Positions 44,842 through 58,383 of a stretch of DNA of 64,000 nt are shown here, piece by piece (position 1 is the stretch's first letter; each line of letters begins with the position of its first letter). A program made the translations under genes and the position numbers. The stretch covers positions 7,603,243-7,667,242 of the forward strand of contig CM026425.1 of the NCBI GenBank assembly GCA_014871385.1, in the 5' to 3' direction. The notes under the pieces are model-generated. The model was not told where the DNA came from. It did no database searches and saw only the letters and a program-made list of their open reading frames with translations. Origin of the DNA: Ceratodon purpureus (lineage: Eukaryota > Streptophyta > Bryopsida > Pseudoditrichales > Ditrichaceae).

Positions 44842-45221
44842 GTAAGGAAGTACTTTTGTGTTTAGAAATTTGTATCTATTTAGAAGTAAACATTATATTT
44901 TGGATTCAATGAAATCAATAATCTATCACCAATTTTTTCACTAATTTTTTCTTCGATAGTTTAAATTAAATTTTGGATGATAAGCAATCAAAATTAGAGG
45001 AATCAAATTAAATGATAAAAAATGAAAGTTTTTTTTATCTCAAAATACAAAAGAATATAGGGATACATATGACCATTTAAAAAGAAGTCTTTATTTCCAA
45101 TAGTGTCTTAGAAAGATTAGAGTTCTTCCAAAAATTAAATATGTTCTCTAAAATACCCCATTGACTATATTCATTGTACATTGTCCAAACTATTTTACAC
45201 CAAGCATGTGCCTATGTTGAT

Positions 45222-45402
45222 TAAAACGGGGGTACGGATATATAAAGTGGCAATGGGCATGTGTCATTTATAACCCTAATTATGTGGCTCTACACCTCTC
45301 TTGGATCGTTCTTCCAATCACAAGAGTAATCAAGCTTCTTTTAACCTCCAAATAGAGTAACCCTAAGTAACTCAATGTCTGCACTCTGGACTTCCGCTTT
45401 AA
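45222..45402. repeat. dispersed repeat R1, copy 2
   Basis: Second copy of the repeat at 20583-20770, same orientation, with TATATAAAGTGGCAATGGGC and CACTCTGGACTTCCGCTTTA. Open frames seen in copy 1 are broken here. Confidence 0.7.
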
Positions 45403-46477
45403 TTCTCAAGTGGATACTCATTTCGAAACACCTACATGTCTATGAAAGTTTACATTCAAACACCCACATATCTAAACAAGTTACACATGTAATCTTTTCA
45501 ATCAATACAAAAAACTCAAAACACTACAACCCACATCACATAAAAAGAGAACCATCTACAGTATAAACTCAGGTAACGTCAAACAAAGGGGGACCCAAAT
45601 CTAGCCCCCAACTAGATACCCAAACACCCCAACTTCAAAACCACTGTAGCGCTTGCAACCCCCATCATTGACACGCTCCCAACAGCGGCATGTACACCAT
45701 AACCCTCCCCAAATCTACTAAAACCCCATCATTCCATTCCCCGGGACATGAAAACGAAAGCTGCACTCAAGTTACAGTTGAATAAATTCTCCATTTCTCT
45801 CTCCAAAAAAAAAAAGGAAGCAATAAAAGGTGCACTCAAGTTACAGTTGAATAAATTCTCCCAAAAAAAAGAAGGAAAAAAAGGTGCAGAGTCAAGTGGA
45901 TGAGCAAAGTGTGAAAGTGTGTTGGTTTGGCCCCAGAAGAGGGAGGAAAAAGAGCCCCTCCCCAAACTTAAACTTGGCTGTGTGTGTGTGTTGTGTTGTA
46001 ACTTGTGTTGGGGAGCCTGGGCCCCATCACCGTATACCCCAATGTCAACGGTAGCGGCACACTGTCTCATGCATTGCAGAATCCACTCCTCTCTTCACCC
46101 CACCCCAAGTCACCAGGATCATCACCACCATGACTCCCTCCCTCCCTCCCTCTCGCCACCATCCTCGCATGCTCATGCTTCACGACCTAGCCTTCACCTT
46201 CACCTTCACCTAAGTTAGCTCATCTAGACAGGGAGCTAATCACCTTTGCTTGCTCACTTACTCACTCTTCATTCCTTTCTCAGACGGCCCATGTTAGGAA
46301 AGGTCTCATCTTTGGGGGACCTGGGTTTGGGGAGGTTGGTTTTTGGGCTTGATCGGAGATGAGAGTGGGATAGGGTGGTAGTGACAAGAGTTTCTAGTGG
46401 TTTAGTTGGTAGTTGTGTCGTTTTCGACAGGGGCTTAATTCAAGGGAGAGTGGTTGTTCGATCACTAGATCTTCAAG
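45403..46477 (+). promoter_or_regulatory. promoter and first (untranslated) exon of the PSI-like gene
   Basis: GC-richer region upstream of a well-formed donor (CTTCAAG|GTAGGTGGTGAG at 46477/46478). The transcription start is not defined; CCTCCCTCCCTCCCTC and CTTCACCTTCACCTTCACC runs at 46137-46210 suggest the leader begins nearby. Overlapping open frames show no domains. Confidence 0.45.
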
Positions 46478-47327
46478 GTAGGTGGTGAGGTACTTCTTCC
46501 TTGTTTTCTGGGCTACCGTTTTCTTCTAGTCACTGTTTGCTTTTGTCGGAGTAGTAGGGAATGAGTGAGTGAGTGAGTTGTTGTTTTTGTTTGGTGTTTT
46601 GAGTTTAACGGGTGTGGCGTTCAACTGTAGTCGGTATGAGGTGAAGTGAGATCGGACTTTGTTTAGTTAGTGCTTTTTTTTTTTTTTTGGTGTTCTTGGT
46701 TTTGGTTTTGGTCTTGGTTTTGGTTTTGGTGAGTTTTTGTTGTATGTGTGGTTTGGTGGTTTTTTTGTTTGGGAGTGGTAGGAGTTTTGGTTTTTGTTAG
46801 TGTGATCGGGGAGTAGATTTTTTGATGTTTTTTCATTTGTGTTTGTGTTTGGTTAGGAGTTTTACTGTAGTGTTCGTGTGCCGATCACCGCTTTTTGTGC
46901 GTTTTGGTTTTTTGTTTCACCGAATTGAGCACTGGAACCGTGTAGTATAGTTGAGGGGTTATACTAGAGTGTGATTGGTTTGGGCATGAGTGAATTCGTT
47001 TTTACCACTTGCACATGGTTCCAGAGTTTAGACTATGTGGCTATGGACATGGTCTTGATTCTCTAAACATTCCTGGAACTGGATTAGTTTCCCGAATTTT
47101 CGAGAGAGGATCAGAGTTGTCAAGAGAGAATGTTGGTGTAAAGTAAGGGTTGTGCTGTTACAACCCTAGAGTGACTCACCCTTTGTCGCCTTAATAGTTG
47201 GGTTAGTATACCGACTGTTGCCAGGAGATCAATTCTCAATGTGTTGTACTCCCGATCCATTTTCTGTCATGGATGTTTCTCTCAAGTGTCGGTAATGTTT
47301 TCTAACAGTTATTCAAAAAACTTGCAG
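46478..47327 (+). other. 5' UTR intron of the PSI-like gene
   Basis: Donor AAG|GTAGGTGG and acceptor AACTTGCAG|GTAGCC with a T-rich interior (TTTTGGTTTTGGT runs, poly-T at 46674). Large leader introns are common in plant regulatory genes. The following leader exon (47328-47821) contains short upstream ATG frames. Confidence 0.5.
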
Positions 47328-47821
47328 GTAGCCTGAGATTTGCGTACCTCCACAAATTAATGGCAGGTGCAAATGACGATGTATCAATTTCTCTCTGCCG
47401 GTATGGTAGAGTCTGAGAGTATCTTGAGGTGCTCGCTTGTTATATTGGACTGCATTTGTAGCTCATGGTCAAATGTTCCAGGCCTTTCAGCTCTTCCATG
47501 ACGGTTTGAGCTATTAAGTAATGGCTCTTCACATTCACCATTATACAGACAACCAATGGGTACCCTTTGATCCAAGCCAAGAGAGTCCTCACTCTCCTGA
47601 AGTGAACTCTGTCAACTTACCCTTTTTTCTAGAATTCTTCCATTGCACCTCTTGGTTTAGGGGATTCAAGCAGAGTTGGAGTTCAGATGTGGGTGCACAT
47701 TCAACAGAGCTGTTTACTTGATCTCGAGCTTCAGAAAGACGGCCATGTTGTTTAATCTTTGTATAGGCTATAATTTAGGGTGTACATTAGGTTGTAGTAC
47801 CTGGCTCTGAGTTGAGGAACT

Positions 47822-50800
47822 ATGGGAGCCCGATGCTCCAAGGCCCCTGACAAGGAGCAGGTGTCGGACGAGGACGATCATCCACGCGATTCACCGTCTC
47901 TGCGACCGTGGCGGTCCTTCAATGCTACCAATGGGCCTTCGTCAGAGCTAAATTTTCAGGGAGCTAAGAAGAGAATGGGATGGGGGAAGGGGAAGAATCA
48001 GGAGGTGACTGATGGCAAACAAGGGGGATGGGGGCTGAAATTTGCTCTTGATGTCAGGACACCTCCATTGTCACCTGGTGAACAAGGTGCCCACTCGAAT
48101 GGGAGTGAGAAGAAAAAGCTTGCTAGAGCGTTGTCTGATAAAGCCACTTCTGTTAGATCCAAGACCACTACTGTAGCCAAGAAAGGAGCCTCGAAGGTAC
48201 GAAACTTTTGATAATCAATCAATAATTATTACTTCTGATTGATATCAAATGCCAAATTCTTACTTAGGCATTTTAGTTCTGTTGAATGCTGGACCAAGTA
48301 GCTCTTGAAGCATTCAGATGGGCCCCATATTCGTCCTAGACTCGTACGGTAGTTGCCATCTACCTTACTTTCTGTTGCTAGGGTGTTACATCAACTTCGT
48401 TTCAAAATGATGCTGTTCATGAGTGACAAGGTGATGATCGGGCAGGTTTCAGAAGTGCTCAGAGGAGCAGGAACTGTGGGTCTTGGAGCTTTAGACACAT
48501 TCAGCACTTCAGTTGCGAATCTCAACACCAGAGGAGGGTTTGCAGCTGTAGCAGTTTCCAAGGGTAGTAAAATTGGAATTTTGGCCTTCGAGGTTGCAAA
48601 CACAATAGTCAAAGGATGCAATCTAAAGCATTCTTTGGGAGCGGAGGACATGAAAACGCTGAAGGAGGAGATTTTGGTCTCAGAGGGTGTTCAACGCTTA
48701 GTGTCCACCAATCTTGACGAGCTCATGGCGATTGCTGCAGCTGACAAGAGGTGGACCAATCAAATTATGGTTTTAAAGTTCAATTTATTTTCAAGCTTAT
48801 GATCACACCCTCCCAATCATTTTGTGCAACACTGATATATATGTAGCTCTAACATTGTGACCTGATTTGGCAGGAACGAGCTCAAAGTATTCACTGATGA
48901 AGTCGTAAGATTTGGCAATCATTGCCGAGATCCGCAATGGCATTGTTATGATCGAGTCTTCCAGCGGTGAGTATGCTTCACTATTCACGAGTACATGATA
49001 TTTTGTGTGCAGGAGCGTTATTTTGCTAGTCAATGCACCATGGGAAACAAGTTTTCTTGTGCACTCTTACTCCGTTGAATGGCTTGGTGGCGTGCCCATC
49101 CAACTTTTACTTGTTGGAATCGATGTCCGATCCCCCACTTAGAAAGTGGATGTTCATTGCAGACTTGTGAAGGAAATTGAGATACCGAAAGTCCCCAACA
49201 AGGAGGCAGATGAGGTCATGGACAATTTGATGACTCTTGCTCAGAACACTGCGGTAAGCCCGGATTTGCATAGACCACACAATTCTCTTCTTGATCATGT
49301 ATTTTATTTTCCCCTTCCAATTTACGTTATTAATGTTAGATTATGATGAGTGTTGTGCTACGTTGTCAGCGTCTGATGCTTTAGTAGGTCATGTGGCTAC
49401 TGACGAGATTGTGAAGCAGAGGAAGTACCAGTTGTAAGAGATTTGTGGATGGCCTTAGTTATAACTTGTATCTTGTGAAGCTGAAGATAGGAGTGAATCT
49501 CAGTCCCACAACACTTAAAAATGATGGTTAGGCATATGATAAGACCTGATATGCCTATGAATGCAGGATTTATACCATGAATTGCATTCGCTTGATCGAT
49601 TCCGAACTGACTTGAAGCGTAAGCAGCAGGAAGAAGAGTCTGCCGGTGCTGCAGCTCGTGGGGGTACGCTTTTAGTAACCAGTTTTCATATCTGAATTTC
49701 GGCTAAAAAACAACTTGTTGACGAAGAGCTGTCATTAATTGCATGGTCGCATCTACAGAAACTTTTCATTTGACCCCTTAATATTCTCACGAGTATAGAT
49801 GATTTTTGCTCTGTATGGAAAGCTTGGTCAAAGACACATAAGTTCTGAAATTATTATGTAATATCAATATTTGAACTTCAACGTAGCAGCATCTTATGCT
49901 TTCACGGGTCGACTCAGGTGTTGCCTCGCAATGCTCAAGTTTACAATGTTTTAGGTTGTTGATATTTGTATGCTCGTGTATGAAACTTCGAAGTGTGTAG
50001 ATACATGTAATTGAAATAACGCTCTTTGTTTTTGGGTGTTCAGGGGAGACTGTTGCTCTTTTGAGAAGTGAAGTCAAGAGTCAAGAAAAGCATGTAGAGG
50101 CCCTCAAGAAACGGTCTCTATGGTCTAGGACTCTAGAAGAGGTATTGCCCATCCCGTTCACTCGTTGTACTTCTAATTCAACTCTGTTAGGTTTGGCCAT
50201 GAAGATTATCACGATTGGGAATTTCTTTTAGCTTAAAATGTACTGTCAAATTTATGTCAACAGAATTTAACGTTTTTTATGGCAGGTCATGGAGCAATTA
50301 GTGGACGTTGCAAATTTTTTGTACCAAGAGATTCATGATAATTTCGGGCCCAATGGTATATACATCTGTGCTTCTTTGTCATTCAATATATTTAAGATTG
50401 ATCTCTGTGACCTTGCAATTGCTGAACATTTTGAAGGCATTTCTTAGTCTTGAATGCATTGGTCTGCCAGCCCAGCTCATTTCATTCTAAAAGATCAGAA
50501 AAGACGTTTGCACATTTCTAGGAGAAGTGTGGCAAATTTTGTTAACATAAAATATGTGGTCACATGTAGTGTTTCTTGAGGAGCCTGCAGAAGAGGCAAA
50601 AAGAAATGCTGGGAAGTTGGGTGCAGCGGGCTTGGCCCTTCATTACGCTAATATCATCAACCAGATTGACAGCCTGGTGTGTGTCTTGGTCTTTTCACTT
50701 TCAATACTGTAGATGAATGTTTCTCTTAGAGAAAGAATGCCAAGCATCGATCACTGTGTATATATATTTGATGTCTGTCGGGACCCTCGATTCTCTTCTG

Positions 50801-52506
50801 TGGCTTTTTAATTTCAACTTCGTGAGGAATATGAAGAACATCTCAAACAAAGATCCTCTATTCGGACTCTGTTTACTGAATCTGATTTGTCTATCTCTCT
50901 TTGCAGGTAATAAGACCTGGCTCAGTGCCTCCCAACACAAGAGACAATCTCTACCAAGGGTTGCCCCCAAAAGTGAAGGCTGGTTTGAGAGCTCGACTAC
51001 AACAACATGCTCATGGAGATGGGGTATGTTATTGAGCTATTTAAGAAATTTCTATCCTTCCTTTGTCAATCATTTTCAAGTAAATTATTAGCTTCAAGAA
51101 CACATTCACTAGGGTTTATACCATCCTTCATTCTAGAAGATGGATTATGGGAACACTTGATTATGCATCGTGCAATCCTTTGTGGTGCCGTTTGCTCAAG
51201 AGTACGTGAACTGTTTTTGGATAGTCCTTCAGTGAGTCATTTCTGCAGGGAGGAAGTCTAGGCACTGCTTTTGGGGAGTGCTTTAACTGAGAGAGTAATC
51301 TATTTTACAACAGCTCACTCTTTGTGTTTCATTGTACCTCAGCAGAGCATCGATGAGATTAAAGCCGAAATGTACAAAATTCTGAATTGGCTAGTTCCAG
51401 TTGCTTCCAACACAACAAAGTAAGCTTTAAATGGACTTCTGGTCCCCTAGTTCTGTGCTTTACATGTTGCCTCACGCCTGAAATAATCCCTTGACTACTG
51501 CATCTTTGTCGGTATAAAAAGCTTCTTGTTTGAATCCCAACTATCATAATGGTATTCTGAGCGCACTAATTAATTTTTTGCTGGTCGCAATCGTGTTGCC
51601 ACAGGGCTCACCATGGCTTTGGATGGGTCGGAGAGTGGGCAAATACAGGGTAAGAAAACGCCATTTTTCTGTTGTTGATTGAGCTCTCTCAAACTTGGGT
51701 TGGGCCTAAATGATTATTTGGTGAAAAATATTCTCTTTGATTGCATTGTTGATTACATGTATACTTGTACTTCTGAGTGAGAAACTGAGTCAGATCGTTT
51801 CTGTGTATCAAAGCTCAGTTCTTAATTTTGGGGATGATTTGATACATTCAGGTCACCAGCTGACCGGAGGGCGATGGGCTACGTCGAGATAACGCTCGTC
51901 CAAACGCTTCACCACGCGAACCAGCAGAAAGTGGAGGGCTACATGCTGGAGCTCATCATCGGGCTCCACCATCTGGTCAGCCGAGCCAAAAACAACGCCC
52001 AAAACAACACTAAGGCGAGCCTTACCAATGGAGACCGCTCTCCACAGAAGTCCCCCGCTAGGATCCTCGTCAAGCCATCACACCATCAACAGACCTTCAT
52101 CCTCTCCGACCGAAGTGTTTCCCCGCCTCCCTTCGGCATGTTCTCCTCCGTAGACTTCACTCAAGAACCTGACTCTCACCTTTCCAAACCACCTGGTCCC
52201 ATTTCCCTCCTTTCGCAAGTTGACAAGGATATGTTGCACAAAATAGGAAGCGAGATGGCTAACCAACGGAAGATCATACCCGGACTGAGCAGGTCACAGG
52301 AATTCGACAACAGCAGGGCGAAGCAGGAATTGATTCAACTGAAGCTGAGCAAGAGCAGTAGCCATTCCCAGAGTAGTGCAAATTCAGAGCTTGAAGCACC
52401 ACTTTACAGGCCCAGAAACCGGATCACGCCCCTTAGGTTCAACATACATCATCTGGATGCGAGAGACGGTGGTGGTGGTGGTGATGGTGCCCAGTCTGGA
52501 CCTTGA
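47822..52506 (+). CDS. PSI1-like: PSK SIMULATOR 1-like protein (DUF3475/DUF668)
   Basis: In Arabidopsis PSI proteins promote growth downstream of phytosulfokine signalling. Twelve coding exons give 709 aa: 47822-48196, 48446-48750, 48874-48966, 49163-49253, 49567-49663, 50044-50141, 50286-50355, 50570-50676, 50907-51023, 51343-51419, 51605-51649, 51852-52506. The start MGARCSK is an N-myristoylation/palmitoylation-type motif, predicting membrane attachment. DUF3475 begins around residue 165 (KIGILAFEVANTIVKGCNLK, EGVQRLVSTNLDELMAIAAA). It continues with QWHCYDRVFQRLVKE, DLYHELHSLDRFRTDLKRKQ and ALKKRSLWSRTLEEVMEQLV. DUF668 starts at LGAAGLALHYANIINQIDSL and includes SVPPNTRDNLYQGLPPKVKA, HHGFGWVGEWANTGSPADRR and YVEITLVQTLHHANQQKVEG. 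The C-terminus is Ser/Pro-rich with a short Gly run. All junctions keep frame; exon 10 has an alternative AG three bases downstream. Confidence 0.92.
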
Positions 52507-53534
52507 TCACTCTGGATTTTGATTGAGAGTTGAGTTCTGATGCCTTAGCATTATGTTTTTAGGGTGAAGCCTCACAGTTCGATTGTTTCAGTTGCGAGTT
52601 AGGTTGGCTTGGGAATGGAGCCTCCATTACTGTTGTAGAGCTGCAGTGATCGTCTAATTGATTGTAGGAAAAATGGTATAATGTAAGGTTAGGTTCTATT
52701 CCAGATAATCCGTTGATCGATGCTTCCCTAACTTGGGGGGTTATACTGTATATTCAATGCTCATGGCACTGCCAGTGTCATCTAAATTGTGAGTTAGTCA
52801 CTGTGAGTTTTTCAATTCCAGAGAGTTACATTCTTGTTTGCATTTCGAAATGATTAAAACATCTCGGCCTGCATTTTGGTCTAGAAAAATGCCCGAGGAA
52901 TTTGTAGGGAGCTGGCTTCTTTGAAACTGGTTTCGGTTCAAGCTTTAACGTTTGGGAGGTATACAGGAGTCTTTGTGCGTCATTCAAACCTATGTCATTT
53001 CACAATCAATGGAAACGCCATTGTGCAATTTATGAAACTCAACAAAACAGGAACGAGGCGTCTTTAAACCTCGGCAAAATATGAATATCTCACGTATTGT
53101 AACAATGTATTGGACTACAGAATCCTCTGGAGAGGGTACCTCATCCAGTAACCATCAGAATGTTTTGCTTGACATGTCTAGCTAGTGTTGCTGATGTCTT
53201 GTGACAAACCAGTCACTGGATAACAAGCTACGGTACATAAATCTTTTACTTTCTATTTTTTTATTCCCGGTACCTGAAGAATAGACATAAAACTTTTTTC
53301 TGATCAATAGAATTTATTCAAATTCCAAAAGTTGCATCAACCAGAAACAAAGTGTATTGGCAATACTAAGAATCCTCGACGCTTTCACAATTTCTTTCAC
53401 AGCGCTACATCCCTTTGCAACCTCTTAAAAATGGTTTCCAGAAAACTAACATCATCTACACCAGAGTAGTGTAAAATTCAACCAATATAGTGAATATTGA
53501 CACTTGGGTAGAATGATCTCGAAATGTTAATATC
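52507..53534. other. 3' flank of the PSI-like gene
   Basis: 3' UTR and spacer up to the left edge of the 4.84-kb tandem array. No gene supported. Confidence 0.5.
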
Positions 53535-54468
53535 TTATTTACTTCAAAGTCTACAATCTTCCAATCCTCCAATCCGAGCCAACAAATTTAATAAAATTCT
53601 TTGTGCATGATATTCTTATGAAGCAAGATCCTATGGTTGAAAATGTAAATAAAGCTGCATTTATTTCCGCTCTTTTGCTCTTTGCTATGAAAGTGACAAT
53701 TTTGGAGTAACTTTGTTGAAACATGGTCAAGGAATTTCACAAATAAAAAATATTTCATTTTCATTTTATTCCCCCCTGAATTAACATATAATATGCAAGT
53801 CTATGTTCAACTTAATACCTAAGTTCAACCTATTGGCACTATAAATCACTGTATTCCTTAATCTAATGGAGTTAGAATATATCATCTTCATGGCACATTT
53901 ACAAGTTAAATTCCTGCATGCACGCTTAACAATCAGCTGCATAAATCCACAAAGCCGCTGAAGTTTGAACCACCGGCCAGGGCTCGTGACAAGGTCCAAA
54001 ATGTGACCTGATTCAATTGAAGTTATATCATTCTGATTGTAACTTCACAGTTTGAATCTGTAACAAGTGACTTGAAGCTGTAACTATGTACAAGCTTTCC
54101 CAATCAGCCTGTGCGCTTGCTGCGCTCACATTCAGGCTTCAGCTAGTGCTGCAATTCTAATGGGCACTCAAATAAATATTATGTGTACTACTGTACATGC
54201 ATGATCAGCGTCCAAAGTTTATGGCGCCAGCATAATATAATTTGACACACTTGAATCTGAGTGGATCACAAGCTAGAGATTGCCATCCTCTTTACCAGTA
54301 GTGCATCATTTAGCCAATCTGTGGCATTCAACGATTGAAATGCCTGAGTTCATATTATGCAGGCTACAAAATTTATATATTATGCTTCCCAGTGTCCAGA
54401 GATTCAAGCCTGCCTGCCTTCAAAGTGCATGATTCTGTAGCTAGATTTGTTAATTTCGTGAGTGATAT

Positions 54469-55074
54469 TCACATCGCATGGATCGACAAGTTGTTCTGAA
54501 ATTCGTGAATCACTGCGCTAGTACTACAGATATCGCTGCAGCGCTGGGACGCTTGAGGAAGCTTGAGCAACGGCGCCCATAGTTGTTGATCATCGCGCAC
54601 TGCCGGGAATTGTTGCAGACTCTGAGGCAATTTATAACTTGCCATATTGCTGCTGCATCGGCCAGGGCGCGGAGGCAGCGTCGACGACCTTAACAGCTCG
54701 TTCTTCTGATCAACCAGCTTCTGCTTTTTGTGCTTGAGCTTGTGCCGCTGGTGTTTGGACTCCGAAATATATGTGGAGAGAAGCTTTCTCTTACAAGTAG
54801 AAGTCTTACTGTTCACTTGTGCAGCTGCCTGATCTTGATCAGCTTGATCAGCTTGATCAGGCTGAGGCTGGTGCTGGTGCTGCTTTGCCTTGTTGCCACC
54901 ATGGTCAGCATGCATACGGCAAGGAAGCCTGAGGAGGAGGAGACCCTTGCCCTTGGCGGCCCCAAATTCCCTGTCCTCCGGAATGGATGGCAACGTATGC
55001 TCATAGTGCCCCTTCCGCAGGCACCATCTGTGATCCTTGCACTTCCCAAGCAAACGTCCTGCGACTCCTGCCAT
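54469..55074 (-). CDS. unrecognised 201-aa protein, array copy 1
   Basis: ATG at 55074, single exon. The N-terminus has closely spaced Cys/His (GKCKDHRWCLRKGHYEHTLP), then a short hydrophobic stretch (GLLLLRLPC), a Gln/Asp repeat region (QHQHQPQPDQADQADQDQ), a strongly basic block (SKHQRHKLKHKKQKLVDQK) that could be a nuclear signal, and a Ser/Leu-rich tail. I recognise no family. The upstream GAGAGCGAGAGA tract on the plus strand would be its CT-rich leader. An opposite-strand frame of 145 codons (54730-55167) overlaps and is less convincing. Perfect conservation between copies reflects recent duplication as much as selection. Confidence 0.45.
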   Translation of the reverse strand: MAGVAGRLLGKCKDHRWCLRKGHYEHTLPSIPEDREFGAAKGKGLLLLRLPCRMHADHGGNKAKQHQHQPQPDQADQADQDQAAAQVNSKTSTCKRKLLSTYISESKHQRHKLKHKKQKLVDQKNELLRSSTLPPRPGRCSSNMASYKLPQSLQQFPAVRDDQQLWAPLLKLPQASQRCSDICSTSAVIHEFQNNLSIHAM

Positions 55075-58000
55075 TGCGAGAGAGCGAGAGATCAGGGAAT
55101 GAGAGCGAGAGAGGGAATGAGAGCGAGAGATCAGGGAATGAGAGCGAGAGAGAGCGAGAGCGAATGAGACGAGTGAAACTGAATGAGTGAACGGTTGGTT
55201 TAAATTGTACCATGCCCATCACTTACTTGTTTTGCAAGTTTAAATCTACTAGTTAATTTAGCCTTAATATATGTCTAATTTTCATCTTCTTTTCGTAACC
55301 CCTACAGTCAAGTAAATTATGTTCCAAGTTACTAATTCTTCTTAGGAACTTCCGGGTCCTTCTTTAAATTTGAATTAATTTTGTGACCTTTTTCATTCAC
55401 CTCTTCCAAGTTTCATCTATTTTGTTCAATTCAAGTAATAAAACTTATTCATCCAATCTATTAAGGAAATTTCTCATTGTCAAAATAGTTGTGTATTCCA
55501 AACAATTCACATTCTAATTAAATAGGGGCCAGGGCTATGAAATATTGAGTTCTATTTATTTGTTACTGTTTGTAAAATGTACATTTTAACATGAGATTAT
55601 GTTTTTTTCTTCATCATGGAAATTTTAACATCAAATTAATTGTATGAAAGTTTTCATGATGTGTCAAAAGTTTATTACAGTAAAAGTTTCTATGATGTGC
55701 CATTTGAAACCTTTTTGCATTTTGACTATTGCTTTTAGGTTGAAAATTTACATTTAAAAACGTATTGAAATTTGGGTGAGTTTTTTGTTCTCAAATTTTT
55801 TTCTAAAAATTCTTGAGATGTAAAAAATTATAAATGCATTTAAAACATGAATTGTGTGAAGATACACAAAAGCATGGAATGAAATGATTGTCTTGAAAGA
55901 ATGAGAGGATAGTATAAAAAAGTCTCAGAGGTGTGAGTGTAGCAAAAACATTTGGAGTTGTACTATGATTAGAATAAACCACTTTGAGCACAATACATAC
56001 TTTTTTCCAATCTTAATTGCAAAAATCAATCATATCCTTGCAAAGGGCTTGCCGTTCTCCATGTCTACAAAACGACTTCAAAGAAGAAAATTCAAAATTG
56101 CTATTTTAGAATTGTACCCAAAATCTCAAAAAAATTAAAATCCATTCCGAGACTATTGTCATTTAACCTGGGTAAAGTGCACATTGATAAAGTATATCAT
56201 ACAATCAAAAATGCAAATTGTAAAGGAATTGGACCTTAAATATATCAACATATGGTCCGTTTTTGTCTTCAAACCTTAAGCAAATGAAAGAGAGAAACAC
56301 GGCTTTTTCAACGCCTTTCATATACTTAAGATGAAAAAAAACTCAAAGGTCTAACTCCTTATGAGCCCAGACCATTACTCACCAAAAATGTCACACCAAA
56401 AACACTCCAAAAACTACAATTTGTAAAGCAAGAGTTATCAAATTAAAAATAAAGTAGTTTTTGCATCTCCAACCATAGGATCCTACTTGAGACTTTTAGA
56501 AGAGCATGTTTAAAATCTTTGAACAATGATTTTGACATCACAAATTAGAAGATTATAGAGTTGAAGTAAATAACATTAGTTTTTTCTATCCCTTTTGAAT
56601 AGGATTAGCTAACTTTGATTTCTCTTTATACAAAAGGTTTGCACTACTCAACTTGGGGGTTTTGTACTAGTCTGATGTACATGATGATGTTGGTTACTTA
56701 TGCACCAAATATTAGAGGTAGAAAAAAGGTGTACGAATGTGAAAGAAATCATGTAAGAACATGGATTTATATTGTTGCTAATACACATTTTATTTTTTTG
56801 ATAACCCAATCTTTATTAGAATGTGAACCTATGTATTTGAGGCAAATGTTTATGTCTATTCTTGAACTAGAAAAAAGAAGAGAAGAGAAGAACAAAATTA
56901 CTAACTTTTATATGATAAAGAAATAGTTCTTTCTTTATTCTGCATCTCAAACACAAGGATGAGAAAACTTTGAGCCCTTAGACAATGAAGGTTAACATTT
57001 TGACTACAAAAGATTACTATTTTTTAATTATGTCAAAAGCAGTCAGTTTTGTTACTTGTATAAAAAATCCAAAAGGTAGTTTAGGGGTGTAGCAAAAGAT
57101 TTGGAGCTACCCAACAAGTAGAAAAATTTGCTTTGGCACCATAAATACTAAATTTCTCAATGTCTATTGTACAAAACAATATATCTTAGCAAAGCTCTTG
57201 TAATTCTCTAAGTCTACAAAGGAAATTCAAAAAATCACGTACCCAATTGACATCTTAGGTTTGTGCATGAAACTTTAAAAAGCCCATTGAAGGACTGTGG
57301 CTGATTGAGGGTCAAAAAGCAAAAAGGATAAAAACTAAGGCTAAGTTGATTCCACTCTACAATATGGATGCATGCAAAGTACGATGTCAAAAAAGTCTAG
57401 TAAATTATTCTAACTTTTCAAATTAGAAATAAAGAACACATTGTAGAGATTGTAGATTAAAATTCACAAGTCTCTAAACCTTCAAGAACTGTAGCTCTAA
57501 AAATTTGGGCTTTTTAAGATTTCAGGCATGTTTTTATTATGAGAATTTTCAATAGAATTTTTTGGGTTTAAAATTTATGTGAAAGATTCCATGAACTTTG
57601 CAAAGGGTAGAACTTTTATCTACACTCGACATTGAAAAGATCATCTATCGCTACCTACGCAATACTTTTCACTCTTTGAATAATTCCAAAGACTTTGCTA
57701 CACCCATCTACCATCTTTCAAACTTTCATACTAACAAGTAAAATTATTCTCTTTGAGATTGTCAAAACATTATCCTTTCTTTGTGACGATTTCCCACTCT
57801 ACACACTGTCAAAGTTTTGTCACTTTGCGAAGCAAAGTAGGAAAAAAATGTAACAATAAATTCTAGAGTGAAAATTCATGTTTGGATGTTTTAAAGGTGA
57901 ATTTTGATGTAGGAGCGTTTGGATGTATATATATGATATTAGTTTTAAGTCTTGAGTATACTTATGTACATGAGGGGGACAAAAAGTTTGGCGTTTTTGC

Positions 58001-58383
58001 ATTCCAACAGAAGAAATAATCAAGTCTGCAATCTTCTAAAATGCGCCAAAGGTGCAAACGTTGTCCCCTACCTACCAAGTTTGAAACTTGGATTCTTTTA
58101 TAACCTAGTTATATGTCCCCAAAGTTCCGTGGCCTGGTGATTTACCAAAATGGTTTAATAGCCAATTTACCAACTCAGCATGAATTAGAAGGTACATTCT
58201 AAATGTTGAAAAGAATTGGACACCTACGGTGCTTCTAACATTAAAATATAGTCATGAATGCTTTGTTTAACTACTAAGATATTACACAAAGAATTGAATC
58301 TACTAATCAGTTTGAGGGTCCACGTAAATTTAAAGATCATCCATTTCGGCCCTTCGATAGAATAATTTGGAAATTTAGTCAGT
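55075..58383. other. AT-rich remainder of array unit, copy 1
   Basis: Mostly AT-rich and non-coding. A plus-strand frame of 103 codons at 56615-56926 (LLECEPMYLRQMFMSILELE) is present in both full copies but has no recognised domain. The first 130 bases hold the purine-rich GAGAGCGAGAGA repeats. Confidence 0.4.

Noticed and set aside
45729-46070. 113-codon minus-strand frame upstream of the PSI-like gene
   Set aside because: Contains an internal near-duplication (ENLFNCNLSA) from a short DNA repeat, and lies in a probable promoter; no domain.
54730-55167. 145-codon plus-strand frame in the array unit
   Set aside because: It lies mostly antisense to the 201-codon frame and ends in a GAGAGCGAGAGA simple repeat (RARESESE tail); the minus-strand frame is more protein-like, though neither is proven.
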